From Peribacillus cavernae (GTDB lineage Bacteria; Bacillota; Bacilli; Bacillales; DSM-1321): a stretch of 64,000 nucleotides of DNA. Positions 32,487-41,449 of this stretch are shown here, one piece after another; position 1 is the stretch's first letter, and each line of letters begins with the position of its first letter. Both the position numbers and the translations under genes were made by a program. The stretch covers positions 1-64,000 of the forward strand of contig NZ_RYZZ01000020.1 in assembly GCF_003989135.1 (NCBI RefSeq). The letters run 5' to 3'. The notes beneath the pieces are model-generated. The model saw only the letters and a program-made list of their open reading frames with translations. It was not told the origin of the DNA and did not search any database.

Positions 32487-32530
32487 AAAAAGATAGCAGA
32501 GACGACGTACGCCGTGCTCTGCTATTTTTT
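32487..32530 (+). terminator. Terminator after spoVID
   Basis: ATAGCAGAG pairs with CTCTGCTAT, flanked by A and T runs. Confidence 0.85.
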
Positions 32531-32603
32531 CATAAAAGTGCAAATGTACCGAGAAAAGGAATATATCAAAAATTTCCCAATCACATGAAGGTGAGTGGAT
32601 CTC

Positions 32604-33647
32604 GTGAACAGGAACGAGAATCAGGTTATGGAAGCAGAAGCCATTCTGCAGTACTATTCATTACATGTCAATTATGTCGAAAACTACGGCAAAGTAAAAA
32701 AAATCTATAGCGATAAAGGCGTATTTGCGCTGAAGACGATATCGCCCCATGCGGGAATGGATTTTTTCAGGAATATTCAGCACTTATATCAACGCGGCTA
32801 TAACCGGATTGTTCCGATTTATCCAGCGGTTGACGGAAGATATGCTGTTCTCGACAACGGCAAGTTATATTATTTGATGCCTTGGCTGCTTGACAAAGAA
32901 ACAGAAGAACGGGATGAACGCCATATGCGTTTATTTCGTGAACTTGCGAGAATGCACGCTCTTTCTGTAAAGGAAATCCCGGTCAATAAAGAGAATAGAG
33001 AAGAACATTATCAACAGACCACAGAACAGTGGAAAAAACAGCGTGAGTTTATCGAAGAATTCGTCCATAGTTGTGAAAAGAAATGGTATATGTCACCGTT
33101 TGAGCTGCTGTTTTGTATGTACTTTACTGATATTTTGCAGGCTTTGAAATATGCGGAGAAAAAGCTTGAAGAGTGGTATGAGAAGACAAAGGATGATGAG
33201 AAAGTCAGAACCGTAGTCACGCATGGTAAACTATCGATCCAGCACTTTATTTACGATGACAGAGGGTATGGACATTTTATTAATCTTGAAGACTCAAAGA
33301 TAGTCCCGCCTCATTTTGATTTGCTGCCATTTTTGGTTACATCGGCAAGAACGTATCCGACTCAGGGTGATGAATACGTTAATTGGCTCTACAATTACCT
33401 TACGTATTTTCCGCTGAGAGAAGAAGAAATGTTATTGTTTCAAAGTTATCTGGCCTATCCGGGATCCTCCATCCAGAGCGTCAGGAATTACTTTGAAAAA
33501 AAAGGAGGAAAAAGTGAATTAGCTTATGTCAGCCAGCTTCAGCGGCAATACTGGCTTTTGAAAAATATTGAATATGTCGTCACGAAAATCGAGGAAATGG
33601 AGCAGAAAAAGAAAGAGGCTGCCCAGGATGAGCAACCGCAGGAGTAA
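32604..33647 (+). CDS. ysxE: YsxE, CotS-family spore coat protein (kinase-like fold)
   Basis: A 347-residue protein related to the CotS/YsxE/YutH group, which resemble aminoglycoside phosphotransferases but mostly lack a proven kinase activity. An N-lobe-like start (VKKIYSDKGVFALKTIS) is followed by a C-lobe-like VVTHGKLSIQHFIYDDRGYGHFINLE segment, where the canonical HGDLxxxN appears as HGKLSIQ, so the catalytic Asp is missing. Its place after spoVID is the B. subtilis order, and YsxE is a SpoVID-dependent coat component there. The GTG at 32604 follows AAGGTGAG; another GTG at 32595 is possible. Confidence 0.88.
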   Translation: MNRNENQVMEAEAILQYYSLHVNYVENYGKVKKIYSDKGVFALKTISPHAGMDFFRNIQHLYQRGYNRIVPIYPAVDGRYAVLDNGKLYYLMPWLLDKETEERDERHMRLFRELARMHALSVKEIPVNKENREEHYQQTTEQWKKQREFIEEFVHSCEKKWYMSPFELLFCMYFTDILQALKYAEKKLEEWYEKTKDDEKVRTVVTHGKLSIQHFIYDDRGYGHFINLEDSKIVPPHFDLLPFLVTSARTYPTQGDEYVNWLYNYLTYFPLREEEMLLFQSYLAYPGSSIQSVRNYFEKKGGKSELAYVSQLQRQYWLLKNIEYVVTKIEEMEQKKKEAAQDEQPQE

Positions 33648-33680
33648 AGAAAATCAAACGCCCAAATGCGGCCGGTCCAT

Positions 33681-33872
33681 CTAAATCCATTCAAGATGGA
33701 AGGCTACAGCTATTAATATAAATACTGCCAGCAACAGGACATCCACTGCAGTCGGAAGCAATAAAGTCCTGATCGCCTGGAAAATCGTAAAAGGAATGAT
33801 GAATTGGCCGCAAACGCCGCGAATTGTTCTGAGCCATGGAGGCAATGCATAAGGAGAGTATCTTCGTTTCAT
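33681..33872 (-). CDS. Small single-pass membrane protein, unknown function
   Basis: A 63-residue protein beginning MKRRYSPYALPPWLRTIRG, with a basic, proline-containing N-terminus. About 25 hydrophobic residues follow near the C-terminus (LLPTAVDVLLLAVFILIAVAF). The ATG (complement of 33870-33872) has AAAGGATGG at a proper spacing. It lies opposite in direction between ysxE and valS, where B. subtilis also has a small membrane-protein gene, but I could not confirm identity. Confidence 0.65.
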   Translation of the reverse strand: MKRRYSPYALPPWLRTIRGVCGQFIIPFTIFQAIRTLLLPTAVDVLLLAVFILIAVAFHLEWI

Positions 33873-33957
33873 GATCGTATCCATCCTTTTTTTAAAAGAT
33901 AAAAATATAGTTCTGGACTTTGAAAGTTGTCTGGGGCAAGCAGCCTCGCGAGTATTC

Positions 33958-33990
33958 ATGTTTACAAGGCGCTTGCGCTTTTCTTAGTAG
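33958..33990. repeat. Fragment of the GAAAAGCG intergenic repeat
   Basis: ACAAGGCGCTTGCGCTTTTCTTA is the same end piece found at 60943-60961 and 61238-61258 and, inverted, at 52889-52909. Only this end is present here. Confidence 0.6.
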
Positions 33991-34157
33991 TAGCATCTTA
34001 TGCCTCCCTGAGAAAATTGTGCCTTTCACCTAACAAACGCTTTCACATATGGGTATAGAATAATAAAAAAACGGAAAAGATTATTGACTATAGACCATAT
34101 AACAAGTTATTCTGTACTATATAATTGAACTTCTAACAGCATTTTAATATTTTAAAA

Positions 34158-34420
34158 CCATGAACAGGAATAGTAAGATACCCTTACTGCTTTACAGAGA
34201 AGGAAACCGTCAGCTGCGAGGTTTCCAAGCGGTACGATCTGAAGTCGCCTGTGAGTTGTTTCCGTGAACCAAATTTGTAGCGGAAACCGGCAAAGAGCCG
34301 TTATCTCATTTGAGAGCCGAACAAGAGTAATCTGTATGCAGGATTCTTATTCGGAAAAAAGGTGGCACCGCGAACAACTCCCTTCGTCCTTTTGTGATGA
34401 AGGGGGTTTTTTTATTTTCT
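34158..34420 (+). promoter_or_regulatory. Valine T-box leader of valS with terminator
   Basis: Stem I begins near CCATGAACAGGAATAGTAAG. The specifier loop has CTGAAGTCGCCTGTGAG with codon GTC at 34244-34246, which calls for tRNA-Val. The T-box core AAGGTGGCACCGCG lies at 34359-34372. The terminator hairpin CCCTTCGTC/GATGAAGGG with seven T follows (to about 34418). A -35-like TTGACT is at 34084, but I could not fix the -10. Confidence 0.95.
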
Positions 34421-34448
34421 AAAGAGGCCGATGAAGGAGGAGTTATCA

Positions 34449-37100
34449 ATGGAAGAGCAAAAGCAGTCAATGCCGACTAAATATGATCCGCAAACAATTG
34501 AAAAAGGCCGTTACGAATGGTGGCTGAAAGAAAAGTTTTTTGAAGCGAAAAACGAAGGCGAAAAACAGCCATACACAATCGTTATTCCTCCTCCAAACGT
34601 GACAGGGAAACTGCATTTAGGTCATGCCTGGGATACCACATTACAGGATATTTTAACCCGCATGAAGCGGATGCAGGGGTACGATGTATTATGGCTTCCC
34701 GGGATGGACCATGCCGGAATTGCAACACAGGCTAAGGTGGAAGAAAAACTGCGCTCAGAAGGCAAAAGCCGTTATGATCTGGGCCGGGAGAAATTTCTGG
34801 AAGAGACATGGAAATGGAAAGGTGAATATGCAAACCATATTCGAAAGCAATGGTCTAAATTGGGGCTTGGCCTTGATTATTCAAGAGAGCGTTTCACGCT
34901 GGATGAAGGACTTTCAAAGGCGGTTCGCGAAGTATTCGTATCCCTGTACAATAAAGGATTGATCTATCGCGGCGAATACATCATCAACTGGGATCCATCG
35001 ACCAAAACGGCCCTTTCTGATATCGAGGTTATTTACAAGGATGTGCAAGGTGCCTTTTATCATATGAGATATCCGTTGGCAGACGGTTCAGGACATATTG
35101 AGATAGCTACGACACGTCCGGAGACCATGCTAGGCGACACGGCCGTAGCTGTCCATCCTGAAGATGACCGCTACAAGCACTTAATCGGAAAAACCGTCAT
35201 CCTTCCGATTATCGGAAGAGAGATTCCGATAATCGGCGACGACTATGTAGATATGGACTTCGGTTCAGGTGCGGTAAAAATCACACCAGCCCACGATCCG
35301 AACGATTTTGAAATCGGCAACCGCCACAACCTGGAGCGAATCCTGGTGATGAATGAAGACGGTACAATGAATGGCAAAGCAGGAAAATACGAAGGCATGG
35401 ATCGTTTCGAATGCCGCAAACAAATCGTGAAGGATCTACAGGATCAGGGTATCCTCTTCAAGATTGAGGACCATCTTCACTCGGTCGGCCATTCAGAACG
35501 CAGCGGAGCAGTGGTTGAACCCTATCTCTCGACTCAATGGTTTGTAAAAATGCAGCCCCTGGCTGATGAAGCAGTTGCACTTCAACAAAAACCCGAAAGC
35601 GAAAAGGTTCATTTCATTCCAGACCGGTTTGAGAAGACCTATCTTCATTGGATGGAAAATATCCGCGATTGGTGTATTTCACGGCAGCTATGGTGGGGAC
35701 ATCGCATCCCGGCCTGGTATCACAAAGAAACAGGCGAAATATTCGTAGGGCAAGAAGCACCCGCGGATCTTGAAAACTGGGAACAGGATAACGACGTTCT
35801 TGATACATGGTTCAGCTCGGCGCTATGGCCTTTCTCGACAATGGGTTGGCCTGATGCAGAATCTGCTGATTACAAACGGTACTATCCAACGGCGGCGCTT
35901 GTAACCGGCTATGATATCATTTTCTTCTGGGTATCGCGGATGATTTTCCAGGGACTTGAGTTCACTGGGGAAAGACCGTTCAAAGATGTATTGATCCACG
36001 GTTTGGTCCGTGACTCGCAGGGACGCAAGATGAGCAAATCACTTGGCAATGGTGTCGATCCTATGGAAGTAATCGATCAATACGGCGCCGACTCTCTGCG
36101 GTATTTCTTGTCAACCGGAAGTTCTCCGGGACAGGATTTGCGCTACAGCAACGAAAAGGTAGAAGCTGTTTGGAACTTCGCCAATAAGATCTGGAATGCC
36201 TCCCGCTTCGCTTTGATGAATATGGAAGGTTTAACATATGAAGAAATCGACATAAACAGTGAAAAATCGGTAGCTGACAAGTGGATTCTGACCCGCCTGA
36301 ATGAAACGATTGAAACAGTAACAAGGCTTGCCGACAAGTATGAGTTTGGAGAAGTAGGTCGTGTACTTTATAACTTTATCTGGGATGATTTCTGTGACTG
36401 GTACATTGAAATGGCCAAGCTTCCGCTTTACGGAGAGGAAGAGGATTCCAAGAAGACAACCCGCTCCATCCTTGCCTATGTACTAGATAATACGATGAGA
36501 TTGCTCCACCCATTCATGCCGTTTATTACCGAGGAAATATGGCAGAACCTGCCGCATCATGGCGAATCGATCACGGTAGCTGCTTGGCCGAAAGCAAATG
36601 GAGAGCTTACAGATACAGAAGCTTCTGAAGAAATGAAGCTGCTCGTAGAAATAATCCGTTCTGTACGCAACATCCGTGCCGAGGTAAATACGCCGATGAG
36701 CAAGAAGATCAAGCTGATCCTGAAAGCGAAGGACGAAACGATAGCAAACACTTTGAACAAAAACAGCGCCTATATCGAGCGTTTCTGTAACCCTGAGGAA
36801 TTAACGATCGGTACAGAGGTTGAAGAACCTGGCCAGGCGATGACAGCCGTCGTTACCGGTGTCGAATTGATTCTTCCGCTGCAGGGCTTAATCAATATCG
36901 AGGAAGAAATCAAACGTCTCGAAAAAGAACTCGATAAACTGAACAAAGAAGTCGATCGTGTTCAGAAGAAATTAAGCAATGAAGGCTTTGTAAAAAAAGC
37001 GCCGGAGAACGTAATTGAAGAAGAACGTGCGAAGGAACAGGACTACAGCGAAAAACGGGATGCTGTCATTTACAGGATTAATGAACTGAAGCAGCTGTAA
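34449..37100 (+). CDS. valS: Valyl-tRNA synthetase
   Basis: An 883-residue class Ia enzyme that charges tRNA-Val. The HIGH motif appears as [14 protein letters not shown] (about residue 46) and KMSKS as [14 protein letters not shown] (about 527). Between them is the editing domain ([19 protein letters not shown]). The C-terminus has a coiled coil ([21 protein letters not shown]) that contacts tRNA. ATG at 34449 follows AAGGAGGAG. Expression is controlled by the Val T-box. Confidence 0.97.
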   Translation: MEEQKQSMPTKYDPQTIEKGRYEWWLKEKFFEAKNEGEKQPYTIVIPPPNVTGKLHLGHAWDTTLQDILTRMKRMQGYDVLWLPGMDHAGIATQAKVEEKLRSEGKSRYDLGREKFLEETWKWKGEYANHIRKQWSKLGLGLDYSRERFTLDEGLSKAVREVFVSLYNKGLIYRGEYIINWDPSTKTALSDIEVIYKDVQGAFYHMRYPLADGSGHIEIATTRPETMLGDTAVAVHPEDDRYKHLIGKTVILPIIGREIPIIGDDYVDMDFGSGAVKITPAHDPNDFEIGNRHNLERILVMNEDGTMNGKAGKYEGMDRFECRKQIVKDLQDQGILFKIEDHLHSVGHSERSGAVVEPYLSTQWFVKMQPLADEAVALQQKPESEKVHFIPDRFEKTYLHWMENIRDWCISRQLWWGHRIPAWYHKETGEIFVGQEAPADLENWEQDNDVLDTWFSSALWPFSTMGWPDAESADYKRYYPTAALVTGYDIIFFWVSRMIFQGLEFTGERPFKDVLIHGLVRDSQGRKMSKSLGNGVDPMEVIDQYGADSLRYFLSTGSSPGQDLRYSNEKVEAVWNFANKIWNASRFALMNMEGLTYEEIDINSEKSVADKWILTRLNETIETVTRLADKYEFGEVGRVLYNFIWDDFCDWYIEMAKLPLYGEEEDSKKTTRSILAYVLDNTMRLLHPFMPFITEEIWQNLPHHGESITVAAWPKANGELTDTEASEEMKLLVEIIRSVRNIRAEVNTPMSKKIKLILKAKDETIANTLNKNSAYIERFCNPEELTIGTEVEEPGQAMTAVVTGVELILPLQGLINIEEEIKRLEKELDKLNKEVDRVQKKLSNEGFVKKAPENVIEEERAKEQDYSEKRDAVIYRINELKQL

Positions 37101-37102
37101 GA

Positions 37103-37318
37103 GAAAAGCAAAAGCGCCCTGTAACAAGGAATGAATATCGACTAACATCCGGGATATCCTCGAAAAGCTAACACTTTCCTTACGAAGAATGTAACGCCGC
37201 CAAAGCGTTCCTTGTCCTGTACAAGTCCGGTAAATATAAGACCGATCCTTCGCTTTTTGCCTCGGGAAGATGGCTTATGACCCTGAGGGGGCTTGGGAGC
37301 TAGAGCTAGACACTTTTC
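37103..37318. repeat. Large copy of the GAAAAGCG intergenic repeat after valS
   Basis: It begins GAGAAAAGCAAAAGCGCCCTG and ends GCTAGAGCTAGACAC. It shares AAGACCGATCCTTCGC..GGGAAGATGGCTTATGAC (in parts) with the copies after clpX and mreB. An extra section of about 90 bp is not in those copies. Confidence 0.75.
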
Positions 37319-37340
37319 AAAATAGGAAAGATCTCATTTT

Positions 37341-37373
37341 AGGATGAACCCATTGGCGGTTCATCCTTTTTTT
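37341..37373 (+). terminator. Terminator of valS
   Basis: AGGATGAACC pairs perfectly with GGTTCATCCT around a 7-nt loop and is followed by a run of T. Confidence 0.9.
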
Positions 37374-37429
37374 ATCCGAAAATGGCGTTTAATTTCCCAA
37401 CCTTGAGGTAATTAGCCAGGTTTTGATGA

Positions 37430-37935
37430 GTGAATTTTCATTATATGAGCCATTAATGAAAATGAAGAGCTATTGCAGAATTTTATGATCGATGACTTGA
37501 TTTTTTGAGCTATCAGCAATATTATGATGGATTATTCGATTTTTCAGGAAGTAGTTTCCTGTATCTATGGCCTATTATAGGATTTAAAGTGCTGCTTTCT
37601 GATTTATGAGCCATTAATGAAAATTAAGAGCTATTATCGGATTTTATGATCGATTATTAGATTTTATGAGCTATCAGCAATTTTATGATGGATTACCCGG
37701 TTTCTTTATCCATATTATACCAAATTTATAGCCTATTATGGGGTTTCAAGTGCGACTTTCAAGATTTAAGAGCCATTAATAAAAGTTAAGAGCCATTAAT
37801 GAAAATTAAGAGCTATTATCGGATTTTATGATCGATTATTAGATTTTATGAGCTATCAGCAATTTTAAGATGGATCCTCTGATTTTATGACCAACCACCA
37901 ATTTTATGTTCTGTCATCGAATTTTATGACCGAAC
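37430..37935. repeat. Array of about 20-nt TATGAGC(C/T)ATTA motifs in higher-order copies
   Basis: About twenty units in a row follow a pattern like ATGAnC-ATTA-nnnn-ATTTT with a step of 19-22 nt. A block of four to five units recurs with starts near 37445, 37606 and 37788. The motif is the reverse complement of the CGCTCATA motif at 915-1525. No ORF crosses it. It fills the space between the convergent valS and ATP-grasp genes. Confidence 0.85.
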
Positions 37936-37962
37936 GATTCCACCACAACCTAAACCCTTTCA

Positions 37963-38811
37963 TTACAATTCGCTCTTTATATGCAATAAATAGTCCCTAA
38001 CAATATTGATATCTGACAGGGCACTTAACGTCCTGCTTCCGACAACGTCCTCAATTTCATTCAATAAAAAGCTGCCATCTTCGGAAAAGACAAAATCAAT
38101 CCCTGCCATGCCAAAATCGATAGTATTGATAATTTTTTCAACTATGTCCCTCTCTCTTTCTGACAGCTCATAAAGCGAAGCGCTGCCGCCAAGGGTAAAA
38201 TTAGCTTTGAAATCGGTTTCCGATTGTCTTAAAACCGCAGCTATGATTTTCTTTCCGACAATAAATACCCGGAGATCCTTTCCGTATACAGCTGGCTTTT
38301 GTATAATCCATCCTCCTGCGGCGCCTTTCAATCCATGTTCGCCATTTTCGTTTTTAATAAGGAAAACCTGTTTTCCTCCCCGTCCGGAGATTTCTTTGGC
38401 GATATAAGGATAGTCGAACGGGACATCACTGCCATCGAAACTATCACCATTTCCGTAAATTGTGTCCGCCATCGGAATGCCAAGCATAGCCATATACTGA
38501 TGGGTTTTTGCCTTATTGTTGCATATTTCTGAAACCAGCGATGAATTATAGCATTTGATCCCCAGCAGCTCTAATTGCTTGGTAAATAGTGAATCGATCG
38601 TACGGACGATCGCAAAAGAGGGAAGCTCGATCGCTTTTCTTTGATGCAGAATAGCCAATTTCGAATTGACATGCCCAATCGAGAAATCCTCACGATATAA
38701 GAGTTGTATATTCATATCAAGATGCCTTGCTTCCTGAAGCACCCAATCAATATAAGCCTGATTCCGTACAGCGTCTTCAGAAGAATAAATCAGCCAGCCA
38801 TTTGGATTCAT
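37963..38811 (-). CDS. RimK-type ATP-grasp ligase, second of a tandem pair
   Basis: A 282-residue protein of the ATP-grasp superfamily, which join a carboxylate to an amine through an acyl phosphate. Visible features are FDYPYIAKEISGRGGKQVFLI (glycine-rich loop with the ATP-binding lysine), KDLRVFIVGKKIIAAVLR, GMAGIDFVF, and the metal-binding acid in LLNEIEDVVGSRTL, where most relatives read EVN. It shares YNSS..E.C..KAKTHQ and SETDFxAN with its neighbour, so the two are paralogues. The start overlaps the stop of the upstream partner by 4 nt, which indicates a two-gene operon. The substrate is unknown; the nearest named relatives are RimK, LysX and MptN. Confidence 0.85.
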   Translation of the reverse strand: MNPNGWLIYSSEDAVRNQAYIDWVLQEARHLDMNIQLLYREDFSIGHVNSKLAILHQRKAIELPSFAIVRTIDSLFTKQLELLGIKCYNSSLVSEICNNKAKTHQYMAMLGIPMADTIYGNGDSFDGSDVPFDYPYIAKEISGRGGKQVFLIKNENGEHGLKGAAGGWIIQKPAVYGKDLRVFIVGKKIIAAVLRQSETDFKANFTLGGSASLYELSERERDIVEKIINTIDFGMAGIDFVFSEDGSFLLNEIEDVVGSRTLSALSDINIVRDYLLHIKSEL

Positions 38812-39716
38812 CGTTTTGTTTCCGCCTGTCTTTCTAAGATATAGTCGATCATATAATCGGCAATATTAACCCCGGTGCATTCGTAGATATTCAATAGATG
38901 GGAATTGGAATTGACTTCACAAAGCAAGGGGCCACTTTCTCCAAATAATAAGTCGATCCCTGCAAAATCAGTTCCGAGAATGCCGGCACACTTTACGGCT
39001 AACTCGATTTCTTCCGGGGTCGGAGAATAGGCTTCCGTTTTGCCGCCATTCGTGACATTTGCCCGAAAGTCGGTTTCAGACGTCCTGAGCATCGATGCGA
39101 CAACCTTTTCGCCGACAACGTTCAGGCGGATATCCTTACCCTTGCTGCTTTGCACAAATTCCTGAAGAATAAATGGCTTGTGTGCAATTTTTTTTACCAT
39201 CTCAATTAATTCTGTTTCGCTCTCAACCAGGTAAACCTCCTGGCCAAAGGAGCCATAAGCTTCTTTTACCACCAACGGATAACCGAGGTATTTTCCGATC
39301 TCCTTGAATGGCTCAAAATGCTCCCGCTCTATCCCTTCATATGTAAATGGCGGAAAGACGGTCCTCGGCATCGGTATTCCTTGGTTGGCGAGAGCCTGAT
39401 GTGTTTTCGCCTTGCTGTCGCATACTTCAATCGCCGCGCTGCTGTTATATACAGGCACGCCGATCCTCTCTAAATGGCGGGCCAGGTGAATATCCTTGTC
39501 CATGAAAATAATAAAATCGGGAAGCGATCCGGAGAGGCTGCCTTTTAATTCCGCCATTCCATCCTTTAGCACGGGGGTTAATTCGGTATTGCGGACAATC
39601 CTTGCCCTAACCTTTTTTCTATCTGCAGCTTCCTTCATAAATAGAGCCAGGTCGGAAAACTTTTTTTGCTGCAAGTAACCGTTTACGATGATCCAACAGC
39701 TTATTTTTTCACTCAT
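38808..39716 (-). CDS. RimK-type ATP-grasp ligase, first of a tandem pair
   Basis: A 302-residue ATP-grasp protein. A pre-ATP-grasp domain (about residues 1-105) is followed by the ATP-binding segment YPLVVKEAYGSFGQEVYLV. Next come ILQEFVQSSKGKDIRLNVVG, RTSETDFRANVTNGG, GIDLLFGES and the metal-binding CEVNSNSHL, so all expected catalytic positions are present. The ATG has AGGAGGG upstream. It is transcribed divergently from folC, with 112 nt between. A role in glutamate or peptide ligation is a guess from the family and the folC neighbour. Confidence 0.86.
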   Translation of the reverse strand: MSEKISCWIIVNGYLQQKKFSDLALFMKEAADRKKVRARIVRNTELTPVLKDGMAELKGSLSGSLPDFIIFMDKDIHLARHLERIGVPVYNSSAAIEVCDSKAKTHQALANQGIPMPRTVFPPFTYEGIEREHFEPFKEIGKYLGYPLVVKEAYGSFGQEVYLVESETELIEMVKKIAHKPFILQEFVQSSKGKDIRLNVVGEKVVASMLRTSETDFRANVTNGGKTEAYSPTPEEIELAVKCAGILGTDFAGIDLLFGESGPLLCEVNSNSHLLNIYECTGVNIADYMIDYILERQAETKR

Positions 39717-39770
39717 ACAGGCATCCCTCCTTTTTTTGCTAGGTAAATCGATTATGTATTGATAAAATAA

Positions 39771-39792
39771 ATTGTAAATTATTTTTTACAAT
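39771..39792. promoter_or_regulatory. Inverted repeat in the divergent ATP-grasp/folC promoter region
   Basis: ATTGTAAA and TTTACAAT form a perfect 8-6-8 inverted repeat, about midway between the two divergent start codons. It could be an operator controlling both directions, or simply two overlapping -10/-35 elements in AT-rich DNA. Confidence 0.4.
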
Positions 39793-39828
39793 AAAGTAAA
39801 CTGCAGGTACAGTAAGGAGAAATATCAA

Positions 39829-41142
39829 ATGAAAAACGCTACCATGGAAGAAATAAACGAGTTCCTTCACAACAGGCAAATCAAACTGGGAATGGATTTC
39901 GGCCTTTCCCGGATGGAAACTCTCCTTGGCTATTTCGGCGACCCCCACCTTCAAATGAAAGCGATACATATTGCAGGATCGAATGGAAAAGGCTCTACAC
40001 TGAATTATCTAAAAGAAATGTTGCTGGCTGAAGGGCTGCTGGTTGGCGCGTTCACTTCCCCATATTTAGAATGTGTGAATGAACAGTTTTCGATAAACAA
40101 CTCGATCATCAGTGACGAGGAATTCATTATGCTATTCGATGAAATAGATACGGCCGTTCAGGCCATGGATCTGGACGGAAATGGGCCAACTCAGTTCGAA
40201 ATCCTCACAGCGTTAGCCATTTTATATTTTAAACGGAGCGGTGTCGATCTCGTTTTGCTTGAAACAGGCCTCGGCGGCAGGCTTGACTCAACGAACGTCG
40301 TAAACCCGATTCTGTCAATTATAACATCGATATCGCTGGAGCATACCGATATTCTCGGGAATTCGATTGAAGAGATAGCCGGTGAGAAAGCCGGGATCAT
40401 TAAGAAAAAAATACCGGTGATCAGCGGAGTGGGGGATAAGGCAGCTGCCGAAGTCATCCAGGGCAAGGCCGTGGCTGAAGATGCCCGGCTATATCAGCTG
40501 GATAAGGATTTTTTCATGGACAAGCTTGACAGCAAAGATAATTTTCAGCTGTTTTCTTATCAAATGGGATCGTGCAAACTGGACGATATCGAGCTTGCGA
40601 TGCTTGGGAGGCATCAGGCGGAGAATGCATCGCTTGCTGTTACAGCAATCCTGCTGCTAAATCACCGATACGGATATTCAATCAATGAAGAAAGCATTCG
40701 AAAGGGTCTTCTCCGCACAACATGGCGAGCCCGGTTCGAACTGTTATCAAAACGGCCGCCCATTGTTCTTGATGGCGCCCATAATCCAGCGGGAATGGCG
40801 GCTTTGCTCGATACGCTGGAACGTTACTTTCCCGACAAAAAATACCGCTTTGTGTTTACAGCGCTTAAGGATAAAAATTATCAAGCGATGATAGCTCTGC
40901 TTGATCAAACTGCCGCAGCGGTCAATTTTACGGAAATAACTCACGAACGTGCTGCAAAAGCAGAAGAGCTTTTTGAAGCGTGCAGGCTTAAAAATAGAAA
41001 GCTGATCAAGGATTGGCAGATGGCAATCGAAGAAGCAATAAGCACTGCAGCCGAAAATGAAGTCATTATCATCACCGGATCGCTCTATTTTCTATCCCTT
41101 GCCAGGCCTTACCTGTTATCGGAAAAAAACTTGAATAGCTAA
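39829..41142 (+). CDS. folC: Folylpolyglutamate synthase / dihydrofolate synthase
   Basis: A 437-residue Mur-ligase-family enzyme that adds glutamate to folates. The P-loop is HIAGSNGKGSTLNYL (about residue 50). The folate-site TSPYLECVNEQFSIN, ETGLGGRLDSTNVV and SLEHTDILGNSIEEIAGEKAGIIK follow. The C-terminal glutamate-binding domain has LDGAHNPAGM. Start ATG at 39829 follows AAGGAG. The place after valS is the B. subtilis order. Confidence 0.96.
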   Translation: MKNATMEEINEFLHNRQIKLGMDFGLSRMETLLGYFGDPHLQMKAIHIAGSNGKGSTLNYLKEMLLAEGLLVGAFTSPYLECVNEQFSINNSIISDEEFIMLFDEIDTAVQAMDLDGNGPTQFEILTALAILYFKRSGVDLVLLETGLGGRLDSTNVVNPILSIITSISLEHTDILGNSIEEIAGEKAGIIKKKIPVISGVGDKAAAEVIQGKAVAEDARLYQLDKDFFMDKLDSKDNFQLFSYQMGSCKLDDIELAMLGRHQAENASLAVTAILLLNHRYGYSINEESIRKGLLRTTWRARFELLSKRPPIVLDGAHNPAGMAALLDTLERYFPDKKYRFVFTALKDKNYQAMIALLDQTAAAVNFTEITHERAAKAEELFEACRLKNRKLIKDWQMAIEEAISTAAENEVIIITGSLYFLSLARPYLLSEKNLNS

Positions 41143-41174
41143 TGAAAGGATTTCTACGATAATATGATGGGATC

Positions 41175-41265
41175 AAGCGAAAACTCGGAGGAATTAAGCG
41201 AAAAACACCCTGATATAAGCAAAAAAATCGATATTCAAGCGAAAATTTTGTTTTTCGAGCGAAAG
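41175..41265. repeat. Five AAGCGAAAA motifs spaced 20-21 nt
   Basis: The motif starts at 41175, 41196, 41217 (as AAGCAAAAA), 41237 and about 41257 (as GAGCGAAAG), so the steps are 21, 21, 20 and 20. The bases between are unrelated. It differs in sequence from the TATGAGC arrays but has the same step. It follows folC; the rest of the 306-nt gap holds no other clear feature. Confidence 0.8.
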
Positions 41266-41449
41266 GCAAAATACTGTAAAGCTAGTCCAACATTTCCTAA
41301 TCTCCCGACTGTATAAATCGCTTTCTTGGTAGAAATAACGTTTTGGTGTGACATTATTATGAATACTTGCTAAAATTAGTCTAGACTATGACTATTTTAC
41401 TAAACTGTACCCTTCAAGATAGGAAATATGATAGAAAGAGGTGATGGTC

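Noticed and set aside
41143-41449. Coding gene between folC and the diguanylate cyclase
   Set aside because: The only ORF there is on the minus strand and overlaps the AAGCGAAAA array and the folC end, with no ribosome binding site.
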